Counted from the first letter of the stretch, positions 19,342 through 28,836 are shown. The stretch: 64,000 bases of DNA from Paracoccus benzoatiresistens (GCF_026913015.1 NZ_JAPTYD010000005.1:101756-165755); one strand, 5' to 3'. Notes: generated by a model from the letters alone, not told the origin. Program-made: numbers and translations.

Positions 19342-20527
19342 CAAGGGCCTCTATCTCGTCCACCGCGCCGGCCGCGCCGCGCCAGCTGTCGCCCTGGGCC
19401 GCAAAGCCGCGCGCGGTGGTGCGAAAGCGCGAATCAGACAGCAGCGTCCGCACCGCATCGGTGATCCGCACCCGGCTGCGCTGCCAGGGCTGCAGCCGGA
19501 GCCCCGCGCCGCAATGGGCGACCCGCGCGGCAACGCCCGGCTGGTCATGGGTCAGCGGCAGGGCCAGCATCGGCACCCCAGCGGCCAGGCATTCCAGCGC
19601 GGTGTTCAGCCCGGCATGGGTCACGCACAGATCCGCGCGCTCCAGCACCGCCTGCTGGGGCACGAAGGGACGGACCCAATCGGCGGGGATCGCCCGCGCC
19701 TGATCGTCGGACAGGCAGCCCGCATGGGACAGCAGCACCTGCGCGCCGGCCTGCCGGCATGCCTGGGCGATGCGCGCCAGCAGCCCCGCCCGGTGACCCT
19801 GCAGCGTGCCAAGCGAGGCATAGACGAAGGGTCGCCCCGCATCGGGCTGGATGTCGGACGGAAAGTCCTGCGCCATCTGCCCGCGCCGGAAGGGGCCAAG
19901 CTGCGCCATCCGCGCACCCGTGACCGGCCGGGGATAGTCAAAGCCCGGCACCATCTGCGACAGCGTCAGATCGGGGGACAGGCAATCCTGCAACCGCCCC
20001 AGATCGCCCACCTTCCATTCCCGCGCCCAGCGGCGAATCACCCGCGACTGCGGCAGCATCAGCAGATCGGCCACCCGTTCGCCCCCGGCATTGCGTCGGA
20101 GGCCCTGGGCAGTGGTGTCATGCGGCCAGCCGAGGAAGGGCAAGGGGATCCCCGGCTCGGCGTCCATCGCGACGGCGCAGGCGACCGAAACCAGCGGCAC
20201 CCCGAGCGCGCGGGCCAGAAGGCCCGAGGCGGGCTCCATCTGGTCGCCCAGGATCAGGTCGGGGCCGATGTCGCGCAGCAGCGGCGGCGCGTCGCGGCAC
20301 AAACGGTCCGTGCGGCGGGCGCCGGTTGCGATTTCGGCCAGCAGGCGGCGGGGCTGCGGGTATGCGGGCGGGCCGGGCAGAGTGGCCTGGGCCACGCCGC
20401 CCTGCAGGGCAATGCCCGGTTCCGTCAGGAAGATCGCCTGATGGCCGCGGCGGGTCAGTTCCCCGGCCAGCGCCTCGAAGGCGCGCAGGTGGCTGTGGAG
20501 CGGCGGGCAGATCAGGACGGCGCGCAT
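19313..20527 (-). CDS. crtX: Zeaxanthin glucosyltransferase
   Basis: GT1-family enzyme that glucosylates the hydroxyl groups of zeaxanthin. 404 residues. N-terminus MRAVLICPPLHSHLRAFEAL and the DQMEPASGLLARALGVPLVSVACA block match Pantoea CrtX. FVYASLGTLQGHR and THAGLNTALECLAAGVP are the UDP-sugar-binding signature regions. A start 7 codons upstream (MSHARGF) is also possible. Its presence implies that zeaxanthin or another hydroxylated carotenoid is made, so a hydroxylase gene must exist elsewhere. Confidence 0.92.
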   Translation of the reverse strand: MRAVLICPPLHSHLRAFEALAGELTRRGHQAIFLTEPGIALQGGVAQATLPGPPAYPQPRRLLAEIATGARRTDRLCRDAPPLLRDIGPDLILGDQMEPASGLLARALGVPLVSVACAVAMDAEPGIPLPFLGWPHDTTAQGLRRNAGGERVADLLMLPQSRVIRRWAREWKVGDLGRLQDCLSPDLTLSQMVPGFDYPRPVTGARMAQLGPFRRGQMAQDFPSDIQPDAGRPFVYASLGTLQGHRAGLLARIAQACRQAGAQVLLSHAGCLSDDQARAIPADWVRPFVPQQAVLERADLCVTHAGLNTALECLAAGVPMLALPLTHDQPGVAARVAHCGAGLRLQPWQRSRVRITDAVRTLLSDSRFRTTARGFAAQGDSWRGAAGAVDEIEALVSPRTRATG

Positions 20528-20632
20528 GAAACCTCGGGCATGGGACATGACTGTCCTGCCACAATCGCGTGCGGGTTGCACTTGTGCTTTCATCGCGCTT
20601 TCCGTCAGGGTGAGGGGAAGGGAGGGCCAGGG

Positions 20633-21307
20633 GTGCAGGTTGAGCTGATCATCTTCGATTGCGACGGCGTGATCGCCGACAGCGAGGTCCTGTCGGCCTC
20701 GGTCCTGATCGACCAGTTGGCCGCCCTGGGCATCACCGTCACGCCCGCCCATGTGCGCCGCCATTTCCTGGGCCGCAGTTTTCCCACGGTCGCGCAGAGG
20801 ATCCGCGAGCAGTTCGGGCAGCCCTTGCCCGACAGTTTCGAGGCGGATTACCGCGCCCGCCTGCTGGATCGTTTTGCGATGGAACTGCGTCCCACCTCGG
20901 GCTTCATGGCGATGCTGGACGCGCTGCAAATCCCCTCCTGCATCGCCACGTCCTCCAGCCCTCAGCGCGTGGGGCGGACGCTGGAGGTGCTGGGCCTGGC
21001 CGGCCATTTCGCGGATCGGGTCTTCACCGCCAGCCAGGTTCGCCACGGCAAGCCCGCGCCGGACCTGTTCCTGCTGGCCGCCCACCGCATGGGCTGCGCG
21101 CCTGCCGACGCGCTGGTGATCGAGGACAGCGCGCCCGGCGTCGCGGCGGCCCGGGCGGCGGGAATGCGCATCCTGCATTATGCCGGTGGCGCCCATCTGC
21201 GCGGCTTGGAACCGATGGTCCTGCCAGAGGGGGTTCGGTCCTTTGACAACTGGGGGGATTTCTCGCAACTGTTGCTGGACCTGCAGCAAGGAGCCCCGAT
21301 CCCGTGA
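20633..21307 (+). CDS. HAD-superfamily phosphatase (subfamily IA)
   Basis: 224 residues from a GTG start preceded by GGGAGGG. Motif I is IIFDCDGVIADSE with nucleophile and acid/base Asp, motif II is ATSSSP, motif III is the Lys in HGKPAPD, and motif IV is VIEDSAPGV. This is the beta-phosphoglucomutase / sugar-phosphate phosphatase branch. Its stop overlaps the GTG of the SorC regulator (GTGA), tying it to sugar or polyol metabolism; the natural phosphorylated substrate is unknown. It is divergent from crtX. Confidence 0.87.
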   Translation: MQVELIIFDCDGVIADSEVLSASVLIDQLAALGITVTPAHVRRHFLGRSFPTVAQRIREQFGQPLPDSFEADYRARLLDRFAMELRPTSGFMAMLDALQIPSCIATSSSPQRVGRTLEVLGLAGHFADRVFTASQVRHGKPAPDLFLLAAHRMGCAPADALVIEDSAPGVAAARAAGMRILHYAGGAHLRGLEPMVLPEGVRSFDNWGDFSQLLLDLQQGAPIP

Positions 21308-22263
21308 ACGCCACCCGTTTTTCCCCCGAGGCGGTGCGACTGGACGATGCGGCGCGGGCCGGCTGGCTTTATTACGTCGCCGGCAACACGCAGGAGGAAA
21401 TCGCCCGCAAGCTGGGCGTCAGCCGGCAATCGGCGCAGCGGCTGGTGGCGATGGCGGTCAGCGAAAAGCTGATCAAGGTCCGCGTGGACCATCCGATCGC
21501 GCGCTGCATGGATCTGGCGGGTGCCCTGTCGGATCGCTTCGGGCTGATGTCCTGCGAGGTCGTGCCCTCGGACCCCGACGCGCCCGGGCTTCTGACCGGC
21601 ATCGCCATCGCGGCGGCGGCGGAACTGGAGCGGGTGCTGAAATCGCAGGACCGGCGCATCGTCAGCCTGGGGACGGGCCGGTCGCTGAAGGCCACGGTGG
21701 AACAGCTGCCGCGCATGTCCTGCCCGCAGCACGTCGTCGTATCCCGGCTGGGAAACATGATGCAGGACGGCTCGGCCTCGCCCTATAACGCGACGATCAG
21801 CCTGGCCGAGCGGATCGGCGCCCCGCACTATCCTTATCCCCTGCCGGTGATGGCGCGCGATCCCGCCGAACTGGCCGCCATGCGGGGGCAGGAGGCGGTG
21901 CAGAACACCATCCGCCTGTGCGAGAAGGCCGATCTGTCGCTGGTCGGCATCGGCCAGATGGACCGCAGCGCCCCCCTGTTCGTGGACGGCTTCGTCAGCG
22001 CAGCCGAGATGGATGAACTTGCCACGCTGGGCGCCCAGGGCGAGATCACCGGCTGGGTTTACGATGCGAATGGCCGAGTGATCGACTGCGCTTTCAATGC
22101 CCGTGTCGCTTCCGCGCCCCTTCCGCGCGCGGCCGAACGCCCCGTCATGGCTGTCGCCGCCGGCGAGGCGAAGCTGCCCGCGATTCGTGCGGCGCTTCTG
22201 GGCGGTCTGGTCAACGGCCTGATCACATCGGAAGCCACGGCCGAGCATCTGCTGGCCTCCTGA
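21304..22263 (+). CDS. SorC-family sugar-binding transcriptional regulator
   Basis: 319 residues, GTG start. N-terminal helix-turn-helix around NTQEEIARKLGVSRQSAQRL (about 29-48). The rest is the SorC effector domain related to sugar isomerases, with SLGTGRSLKATVEQLP and LVGIGQMDRSAPLF. Effectors in this family are phosphorylated sugars or polyols. It ends 144 bases before the smoE gene and most likely controls the polyol operon; a palindrome suited to be its operator lies in that gap. Coupled to the HAD phosphatase by a 4-base overlap. Confidence 0.92.
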   Translation: MNATRFSPEAVRLDDAARAGWLYYVAGNTQEEIARKLGVSRQSAQRLVAMAVSEKLIKVRVDHPIARCMDLAGALSDRFGLMSCEVVPSDPDAPGLLTGIAIAAAAELERVLKSQDRRIVSLGTGRSLKATVEQLPRMSCPQHVVVSRLGNMMQDGSASPYNATISLAERIGAPHYPYPLPVMARDPAELAAMRGQEAVQNTIRLCEKADLSLVGIGQMDRSAPLFVDGFVSAAEMDELATLGAQGEITGWVYDANGRVIDCAFNARVASAPLPRAAERPVMAVAAGEAKLPAIRAALLGGLVNGLITSEATAEHLLAS

Positions 22264-22333
22264 ACAGTCCATTCCTGCCTGCGCAAGACAATTGCCGCTT
22301 TGGGCAATGGCTTTTGCATGTCAAACTTGCGGA

Positions 22334-22363
22334 TTGACAGAGTTCGTCAGCTTTGTGAATATT
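22334..22363 (+). promoter_or_regulatory. Candidate promoter of the polyol operon
   Basis: TTGACA at 22334-22339 is a perfect -35 hexamer. AATATT at 22358-22363, 18 bases downstream, is the best -10 candidate (4 of 6 matches). The leader to smoE would be about 40 bases. Inferred from sequence only. Confidence 0.5.
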
Positions 22364-22383
22364 TGCCCGTCGCGATGGCAAAT
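22361..22383. promoter_or_regulatory. Candidate SorC operator palindrome
   Basis: ATTTGCC (22361-22367) and GGCAAAT (22377-22383) form a perfect 7-bp inverted repeat with a 9-base spacer. It overlaps the downstream edge of the candidate -10 box, a position suited to repression. The adjacent SorC-type gene is the natural binder. Confidence 0.5.
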
Positions 22384-22407
22384 GCCCATTCGACAAGGGA
22401 GGATAGC

Positions 22408-23733
22408 ATGACCATGACTTTTCGCGCCCTTCTGGGCGCGACGGCCCTGTGCGCCACTGCTGCAGGTATCGCTGCTGCTCAGGACAACGTCACCCTGACC
22501 ATTGCCACCGTGAACAACGGCGACATGATCCGCATGCAGGGCCTGACGGGCGAATTCACCGCCGCGAACCCGGGCATCACTGTCGAATGGGTGACGCTCG
22601 AGGAAAACATCCTGCGCGAGCGCGTGACCACCGACATCGCCACGCAGGGCGGCCAGTACGACATCCTGACCATCGGCACCTACGAGGTCCCGATCTGGGC
22701 CAAGCAGGGCTGGCTGGCGCCGCTGGAATTCGACGAAGCCTATGCGGCCGATGACCTGATCCCGCCCGTGCGCGACGCGCTGTCGGTCGATGGCAAGCTG
22801 TATGCGGCGCCCTTCTATGCCGAATCGGCCATGGTGATGTACCGCACAGACCTGGCCGAGGCCGCGGGCGTGACCATTCCCGAAAGCCCCACCTGGACCG
22901 ACATCATGAACGCCGCCAAGGCCATGACGGACAAGTCCAAGGAACAGTACGGGATCTGCCTGCGCGGCAAGCCCGGCTGGGGCGAGAACATGGCCTTCCT
23001 GACCGCCATGGCCAACAGCTATGGCGCGCGCTGGTTCGACACCGACTGGAAGCCGCAGTTCGACAGCGCGGAATGGAAGGCCACGCTGACCGACTATCTG
23101 ACGATGATGAACGAATACGGCCCCCCCGGCGCATCGTCCAACGGCTTCAACGAGAACCTGTCGCTGTTCCAGCAGGGCAAGTGCGGCATCTGGATCGACG
23201 CCACCGTCGCCGCCAGCTTCGTGACCGACCCCGAGGATTCGACCGTCGCCGACAAGGTCGGCTTCGCACAGTTCCCCAACAAGGAAGGCGTGGACAACCA
23301 CGGCAACTGGCTGTGGGCGTGGAGCCTTGCCATCCCGACATCCTCGGATGCGCAGGACGCGGCCAAGACCTTCATCGCCTGGGCCACCTCCAAGGGATAT
23401 ACCGAACTGGTGGCAAGCAAGGAAGGCTGGCGCGCGGCTCCTCCGGGCACGCGGACCTCGCTTTACGAGAATGCCGAATACCAGAAGGAAGCGCCCTTCG
23501 CGGAGATGACCCTGACGGCGATCAACGCGGCCAATACGCAAAAGGCCTCGGTCCAGGACATTCCCTATACCGGTGGTCAGTTTGTGGCGATCCCGGAATT
23601 CCAGGGCATCGGCACGGCTGTGGGCCAGCAGTTCTCGGCTGCCCTAGCGGGACAAATGTCGGTGGATGACGCGCTGGCCGGCGCCCAAAGCAACACCACG
23701 CGCGAGATGACGCGCGCGGGCTACATTAAGTAA
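22408..23733 (+). CDS. smoE: Polyol ABC transporter substrate-binding protein
   Basis: 441 residues with a Sec signal peptide (MTMTFRALLGATALCATAAGIAAAQ). Family 1 extracellular solute-binding fold: TLTIATVNNGDMIRMQGL at the mature start, ILTIGTYEVPIWAKQGWL and FYAESAMVMYRTDL. It binds sorbitol/mannitol by analogy with R. sphaeroides SmoE and by its operon with smoFGK, smoS and mtlK. AAGGGAGGA precedes the ATG by 5 bases. It is first gene of the operon and is separated from smoF by a stable hairpin that may keep its transcript level high. Confidence 0.92.
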   Translation: MTMTFRALLGATALCATAAGIAAAQDNVTLTIATVNNGDMIRMQGLTGEFTAANPGITVEWVTLEENILRERVTTDIATQGGQYDILTIGTYEVPIWAKQGWLAPLEFDEAYAADDLIPPVRDALSVDGKLYAAPFYAESAMVMYRTDLAEAAGVTIPESPTWTDIMNAAKAMTDKSKEQYGICLRGKPGWGENMAFLTAMANSYGARWFDTDWKPQFDSAEWKATLTDYLTMMNEYGPPGASSNGFNENLSLFQQGKCGIWIDATVAASFVTDPEDSTVADKVGFAQFPNKEGVDNHGNWLWAWSLAIPTSSDAQDAAKTFIAWATSKGYTELVASKEGWRAAPPGTRTSLYENAEYQKEAPFAEMTLTAINAANTQKASVQDIPYTGGQFVAIPEFQGIGTAVGQQFSAALAGQMSVDDALAGAQSNTTREMTRAGYIK

Positions 23734-23753
23734 CGAGTAGGCGTTTAGCGTTC

Positions 23754-23785
23754 GGCACCGCCCGTCCCCTCCTTCGGGCGGTGCC
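23754..23785 (+). terminator. Intra-operon hairpin between smoE and smoF
   Basis: GGCACCGCCCG (23754-23764) pairs perfectly with CGGGCGGTGCC (23775-23785) around a 10-base loop. No T-run follows, so it looks like a partial terminator or an mRNA-stabilising structure. Such hairpins are common behind binding-protein genes, which need more product than the permease genes. Confidence 0.55.
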
Positions 23786-23834
23786 CCCTCGGGGGCATCC
23801 AAGCCTCCCCCGCGTCGTCTAGGGAGTTTTCGCC

Positions 23835-24704
23835 ATGGCCACCCGCCAGACCCAGGGGCTTGCCCGGCTGATGCGCGCGCCTGCCATCATCCTGCTGTTC
23901 GTGTGGATGATCGTGCCGCTGTGCATGACGCTGTATTATTCGTTCCTGAACTACAACCTGCTGAACCCGACCATGACCAGCTGGGCGGGGTGGTTCAACT
24001 ACCAGTATTTCTACACCGACCCGGCCTTCTTCGAGGCGATCCGGAACACGCTGGTGCTGGTCCTGGGGGTGCTGCTGATCACCGTCGTGGGCGGCATCGC
24101 CATCGCCATGCTGATCGACAAGCCGATCTGGGGGCAGGGGGTGGTGCGGATCCTGGTGATCTCGCCCTTCTTCGTGATGCCGCCGGTCGCCGCGCTGATC
24201 TGGAAGAACATGATCATGCACCCAAGCTATGGCGTGCTGGCCGATGTGGCGCAGTTCTTCGGGGCAAGCCCGGTGGACTGGTTCGCGCAATATCCGCTGA
24301 CGGCGATCATCCTGATCGTATCTTGGCAATGGCTGCCCTTCGCCACGCTGATCCTGCTGACCTCCCTGCAATCGCTGGATACCGAGCAGATGGAGGCGGC
24401 CGAGATGGACGGCGCGCCCGCCCATAGCAGGTTCCTGTATCTGATCCTTCCGCACATGGCCCGCGCGATCACCGTGGTGATCCTGATCCAGACCATCTTT
24501 CTGCTTGGGATCTATGCGGAAATCCTTGTGACCACCAATGGGGGGCCAGGAACGGCGTCCACCAACCTGACCTTCCTGATCTATCGCGCCGCGCGCCTGA
24601 ACTTCGACATCGGCGGTGCAGCGGCAGGAGGCATCATCGCCGTGATCCTGGCCAACATCGTCGCGATCTTCCTGATGCGCGTCGTGGGCCGCAACCTGGA
24701 CTGA
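23835..24704 (+). CDS. smoF: Polyol ABC transporter permease 1
   Basis: 289 residues with six membrane segments (MalF/UgpA-like). The EAA motif EAAEMDGAPAHSRFLYLILP is the ATPase docking loop. Partner of SmoG, forming the membrane channel for sorbitol/mannitol. GGGAG lies about 10 bases before the ATG. Followed after 10 bases by smoG. Confidence 0.93.
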   Translation: MATRQTQGLARLMRAPAIILLFVWMIVPLCMTLYYSFLNYNLLNPTMTSWAGWFNYQYFYTDPAFFEAIRNTLVLVLGVLLITVVGGIAIAMLIDKPIWGQGVVRILVISPFFVMPPVAALIWKNMIMHPSYGVLADVAQFFGASPVDWFAQYPLTAIILIVSWQWLPFATLILLTSLQSLDTEQMEAAEMDGAPAHSRFLYLILPHMARAITVVILIQTIFLLGIYAEILVTTNGGPGTASTNLTFLIYRAARLNFDIGGAAAGGIIAVILANIVAIFLMRVVGRNLD

Positions 24705-24714
24705 GGGGCAACAC

Positions 24715-25539
24715 ATGGCACGCGCAACATCCCGCAACGCCAGGGTCGGCTGGACCGTCGCCGCATGGTTCGTGGCGCTGCTGATCTTCTTTCCGATCCT
24801 TTACACGATCATCACCAGCCTCAAATCCGAACAAGAGGCCATCGCGGGCTTCGACCTGATCCCTTCCTTCACGCTGGAAAGCTATCAGACCGTTCAAAGC
24901 CAGAACAACTACTGGCGGCCCTTCACGAACTCGGTGATCCTGGCGGTCGGCTCGACGATCCTGGCGCTGATCGTGGCGATCCCGGCGGCCTGGGCGATGG
25001 CCTTCTCGCCCACGAAGCGGACCAAGGACATCCTAATGTGGATGCTGTCCACCAAGATGATGCCCGCCGTGGCCGTGCTGGTGCCGATCTACTTGATCTT
25101 CCTGCGCACCGGGCTGATGGACACGCGGATCGGGCTGACGATCCTGCTGATGCTGATCAACCTGCCGATCGTGGTCTGGATGCTGTATACCTATTTCCGC
25201 GAAATCCCGGGCGAGATCCTGGAGGCCGCGCGGATGGACGGGGCCAGCCTGCGCGACGAGATCCTTTATGTGCTGACGCCCATGGCGGTTCCCGGCATCG
25301 CGTCCACGCTGCTTCTGAACATCATCCTGGCCTGGAACGAGGCCTTCTGGACGATCCAGTTGACCACCACCAATGCCGCGCCCTTGTCGGCCTTCATCGC
25401 AAGCTTCTCCAGCCCGCAGGGGCTGTTCTGGGCGAAGCTTTCGGCGGCATCCGTCATGGCGATCGCGCCGATCCTGGTGCTGGGCTGGTTCAGCCAGAAA
25501 CAATTGGTCCGTGGGCTGACCTTCGGCGCCGTGAAATAA
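24715..25539 (+). CDS. smoG: Polyol ABC transporter permease 2
   Basis: 274 residues, MalG-like, six membrane segments. The EAA loop [20 protein letters not shown] is clear. It forms the second half of the permease with SmoF. GAGGGGC precedes the ATG; 10 bases separate its stop from smoK. Confidence 0.93.
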   Translation: MARATSRNARVGWTVAAWFVALLIFFPILYTIITSLKSEQEAIAGFDLIPSFTLESYQTVQSQNNYWRPFTNSVILAVGSTILALIVAIPAAWAMAFSPTKRTKDILMWMLSTKMMPAVAVLVPIYLIFLRTGLMDTRIGLTILLMLINLPIVVWMLYTYFREIPGEILEAARMDGASLRDEILYVLTPMAVPGIASTLLLNIILAWNEAFWTIQLTTTNAAPLSAFIASFSSPQGLFWAKLSAASVMAIAPILVLGWFSQKQLVRGLTFGAVK

Positions 25540-25549
25540 GGGGAAACAC

Positions 25550-26554
25550 ATGGGACAGATAACCCTTCAAGGCGTGGCCAAGCGCTTTGGTGAGGTCGAG
25601 GTGATCCCGCCGCTGGATCTGGCGATCGAGGACGGCGAGTTCGTGGTCTTCGTCGGTCCGTCCGGCTGCGGCAAGTCCACGCTGCTGCGCCTGATCGCGG
25701 GGCTTGAGGATGTGAGCGGCGGGCGCATCCTGATCGACGGGGCGGACGCGACCGAGGCCTCGCCCGCCAAGCGCGGGCTGGCGATGGTGTTCCAGTCCTA
25801 TGCGCTTTACCCGCACATGTCGGTCAGGAAGAACATCGCCTTCCCGATGAAGATGGCGGGCGTTCCCAAGGGCGAACAGGATCGCCGGATCGAGGCCGCG
25901 GCCAAGGCGCTGAACCTGACCAGCTATCTTGACCGCCGCCCCGGCCAGTTGTCGGGCGGCCAGCGCCAGCGTGTGGCGATCGGCCGCGCCATCGTTCGCG
26001 AACCGGCGGCCTTCCTGTTCGACGAGCCGTTGTCGAACCTGGACGCCGCGCTGCGGGTCGGAATGCGGCTGGAGATCAGCGAGCTGCACAACCGCCTGAA
26101 GACGACGATGATCTATGTCACCCACGACCAGGTCGAGGCGATGACCATGGCCGACAAGATCGTGGTCCTGCAGGCCGGCCGGATCGAGCAGGTGGGATCG
26201 CCGCTGGAGCTTTACCACCACCCCCGCAACGTCTTTGTCGCGGCCTTCATCGGCAGCCCGAAGATGAACCTGTTTTCCGGGTCGGTCGCTGCGGAATACG
26301 GTGCCCAGAACATCGGCGTGCGCCCCGAGCATATCCGCATCTCGGCCGACAGCGGCAAGTGGAAGGGTCGCGTCGGCGTCAGCGAACACCTGGGTTCCGA
26401 CAGCTTCTTCTATGTCGAGGACACCGGCCTGGCGGAAACCATCACCGTCCGTTCGACCGGAGAGGTCAGCCTGCATCACGGCGACACCGTCTGGCTGACC
26501 CCGGCCGAGGACAAGATTCACAAATTCGACAAGAACGGAGACCGCATCCGATGA
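25550..26554 (+). CDS. smoK: Polyol ABC transporter ATP-binding protein
   Basis: 334 residues, MalK/UgpC type. Walker [10 protein letters not shown] (36-44), Q-loop [12 protein letters not shown], signature [14 protein letters not shown], Walker [17 protein letters not shown], switch His in VTHDQVEAM, and a C-terminal OB (TOBE-like) domain from about 240. Its stop overlaps the ATG of smoS (ATGA). Confidence 0.94.
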   Translation: MGQITLQGVAKRFGEVEVIPPLDLAIEDGEFVVFVGPSGCGKSTLLRLIAGLEDVSGGRILIDGADATEASPAKRGLAMVFQSYALYPHMSVRKNIAFPMKMAGVPKGEQDRRIEAAAKALNLTSYLDRRPGQLSGGQRQRVAIGRAIVREPAAFLFDEPLSNLDAALRVGMRLEISELHNRLKTTMIYVTHDQVEAMTMADKIVVLQAGRIEQVGSPLELYHHPRNVFVAAFIGSPKMNLFSGSVAAEYGAQNIGVRPEHIRISADSGKWKGRVGVSEHLGSDSFFYVEDTGLAETITVRSTGEVSLHHGDTVWLTPAEDKIHKFDKNGDRIR

Positions 26555-27324
26555 GACGGTTGGACGGCAAGCGCGCGCTGATCACCGGCGCCGCGCGCGG
26601 CATCGGGCTGGAATTCGCCCGCGCCTATCTGGCGGAAGGCGCCCGCGTGGCGATCTGCGACATCAACATCGACGCCGCGCAGAAGGCGGCCGAGGGCTTG
26701 GGCGAAGGCGCCATCGCCGTGCGGCTGGACGTGACCGACCAGGCCTCGATCGACGCTTGCGTGGCGACGGTCGAGGATGCTCTTGGCGGCATCGACATCC
26801 TGGTCAACAACGCCGCCCTGTTCACCGCGGCCCCCATCGTGGAAATCACCCGCGCCGATTACGACCGCATCTTCGCGGTCAATGTCGCGGGCACGCTGTT
26901 CATGATGCAGGCCGTCGCGCGCGGCATGGTCGGGCGCGGGCAGGGCGGCAAGATCATCAACATGGCCTCGCAGGCCGGGCGGCGCGGCGAGGCGCTGGTC
27001 TCCGTCTATTGCGCCAGCAAGGCCGCTGTCATCAGCCTGACGCAGTCCGCCGGCCTGAACCTGATCGAGCATGGCATCAACGTTAACGCCATCGCGCCGG
27101 GCGTTGTCGATGGCGAACATTGGGACGGGGTGGACGCCTTCTTCGCCAAATACGAAAACAAGGCCCCCGGCCAGAAGAAGAAGGAGGTCGGCGAGGCCGT
27201 CCCCTTCGGCCGCATGGGCACCGCGGCCGACCTGACCGGCATGGCGATCTTCCTCGCCTCGTCCGAGGCCGACTATATCGTCGCCCAGACATACAACGTC
27301 GATGGCGGCAACTGGATGAGCTGA
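26551..27324 (+). CDS. smoS: Sorbitol dehydrogenase (SDR family)
   Basis: 257 residues. Oxidises D-sorbitol to D-fructose with NAD (R. sphaeroides SmoS family). TGAARGIG is the cofactor loop, NNAALF follows, the catalytic Ser lies in [13 protein letters not shown] and Tyr/Lys in YCASKAA. The C-terminal stretch [14 protein letters not shown] is characteristic of this polyol branch. Coupled to smoK by a 4-base overlap; mtlK follows after 29 bases. Confidence 0.94.
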   Translation: MRRLDGKRALITGAARGIGLEFARAYLAEGARVAICDINIDAAQKAAEGLGEGAIAVRLDVTDQASIDACVATVEDALGGIDILVNNAALFTAAPIVEITRADYDRIFAVNVAGTLFMMQAVARGMVGRGQGGKIINMASQAGRRGEALVSVYCASKAAVISLTQSAGLNLIEHGINVNAIAPGVVDGEHWDGVDAFFAKYENKAPGQKKKEVGEAVPFGRMGTAADLTGMAIFLASSEADYIVAQTYNVDGGNWMS

Positions 27325-27353
27325 CGCTTGTCCCTTAGAAGAAAGGTTCGGCC

Positions 27354-28826
27354 ATGGCCGTTTCATTGAACGCATCCGCCCTGCACGGTCTGCCCGATGC
27401 CGTGGGCCGCCCCGGCTATGACCGTGCGGCACTGCGCCCCGGCATCGTCCATGTGGGCGTCGGCAACTTCCACCGCGCGCACATGGCCTTCTACCTCGAC
27501 CGCCTGTTCGACATGGGCGAAGGGCAGGACTGGGCGCTGATCGGCGCGGGCGTGCGTCCGGGCGACGCCGCGATGCGAGACCGGCTGGCCGCGCAGGACT
27601 GGCTGACCACGGTGGTGGAACTGGACCCGAACGGGCTGAACGCGCGGGTGATCGGGTCCATGGTCGATTTCGTGCCGGTCGATCCGCAGGCGGTGATTTC
27701 GGCAATGGCCGATCCCGCGATCCGCATCGTGTCCCTGACGATCACCGAGGGCGGCTATTATGTCGATGCCAAGACCGACGGCTTCGACGCGGCCCATCCC
27801 GACATCGCCCATGACGCGGCCAACCCCGACGCGCCGCGCACGGTGTTCGGCATGATCCTGGCGGCGCTGCGCCGGCGGCGGGATGCCGGAAGCGAGCCCT
27901 TCACCGTCATGTCCTGCGACAACCTGCCGGAGAACGGCCACGTCTGCGCCCGCACGGTCACGGAACTGGCGCAACTGTCCGACCCGGCGCTGGCCCAATG
28001 GGTGCGGGGAAACGTCGCCTTCCCGAACTCGATGGTGGATTGCATCACCCCCGCCACCTCGGATCGCGAGCGCGCCCTGGTGCGCGACCGCTTCGGCCTC
28101 ATCGACGCCGCCCCCGTGGTTTGCGAGCCCTTCCGCCAATGGGTGCTGGAAGACAACTTCCCCCAGGGCCGCCCGCCGCTGGAAAAGGTCGGCGCCGAAT
28201 TCGTCGCGGATGTGAGTCGCCACGAGCTGATGAAGCTGCGGATCCTGAATGGCGGGCACGCGGCCATCGCCTATCCCTCGGCGCTGCTGGGCCATCACTT
28301 CGTCCATGACGCCATGGCCGATCCGCAGATCGAGGCCTGGCTGCGCGCCCTGGAAACGCGCGAGATCATCCCCACGCTGCAACCGATCCCCGGCGTCAGC
28401 TATGACGACTATCTTGAACTGATCGTCAGTCGCTTCGCCAACCCCGAGGTGGGCGACACGATCCCGCGCCTGTGCCTGGACGGGTCGAACCGGCAGCCAA
28501 AATTCATCTTGCCGACGCTGGCCGATGCGCTGAAGGACGACCGCGATATCGAGGGCCTGGCGCAAGAAGTCGCCTTCTGGTGCCGCTATTGCGAGCGTCG
28601 GGACGAAGCCGGAAACGAGATCGCGCCGAACGACGACAACAGCGACGCCCTGCGCGACTATGCCGTCGCCTCGCGCGCCGATCCGCTGGCCTTCCTGGCG
28701 AACGAAACCGTGTTCGGCCCGCTGGCCGCCAACCCGCGCTTCCAGGAGGCTTTCGCCCGCCGGCTGAAGATCGTGCAGGACCAGGGCGTGCGCGCCGCAA
28801 TCGACAGCTATCTGGCGGGCGTCTGA
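27354..28826 (+). CDS. mtlK: Mannitol 2-dehydrogenase
   Basis: 490 residues, long-chain polyol dehydrogenase oxidising D-mannitol (and arabitol) to fructose. N-terminal HVGVGNFHRAHMAFYLD is the nucleotide-binding start; the catalytic Lys-Asn-His set lies in LMKLRILNGGHA. GAAAGG lies just upstream of the ATG. Last gene of the operon: a strong terminator follows at once, and no fructokinase or xylulokinase gene is included, so fructose must be phosphorylated by an enzyme encoded elsewhere. Confidence 0.95.
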   Translation: MAVSLNASALHGLPDAVGRPGYDRAALRPGIVHVGVGNFHRAHMAFYLDRLFDMGEGQDWALIGAGVRPGDAAMRDRLAAQDWLTTVVELDPNGLNARVIGSMVDFVPVDPQAVISAMADPAIRIVSLTITEGGYYVDAKTDGFDAAHPDIAHDAANPDAPRTVFGMILAALRRRRDAGSEPFTVMSCDNLPENGHVCARTVTELAQLSDPALAQWVRGNVAFPNSMVDCITPATSDRERALVRDRFGLIDAAPVVCEPFRQWVLEDNFPQGRPPLEKVGAEFVADVSRHELMKLRILNGGHAAIAYPSALLGHHFVHDAMADPQIEAWLRALETREIIPTLQPIPGVSYDDYLELIVSRFANPEVGDTIPRLCLDGSNRQPKFILPTLADALKDDRDIEGLAQEVAFWCRYCERRDEAGNEIAPNDDNSDALRDYAVASRADPLAFLANETVFGPLAANPRFQEAFARRLKIVQDQGVRAAIDSYLAGV

Positions 28827-28836
28827 CCCGCAATGA

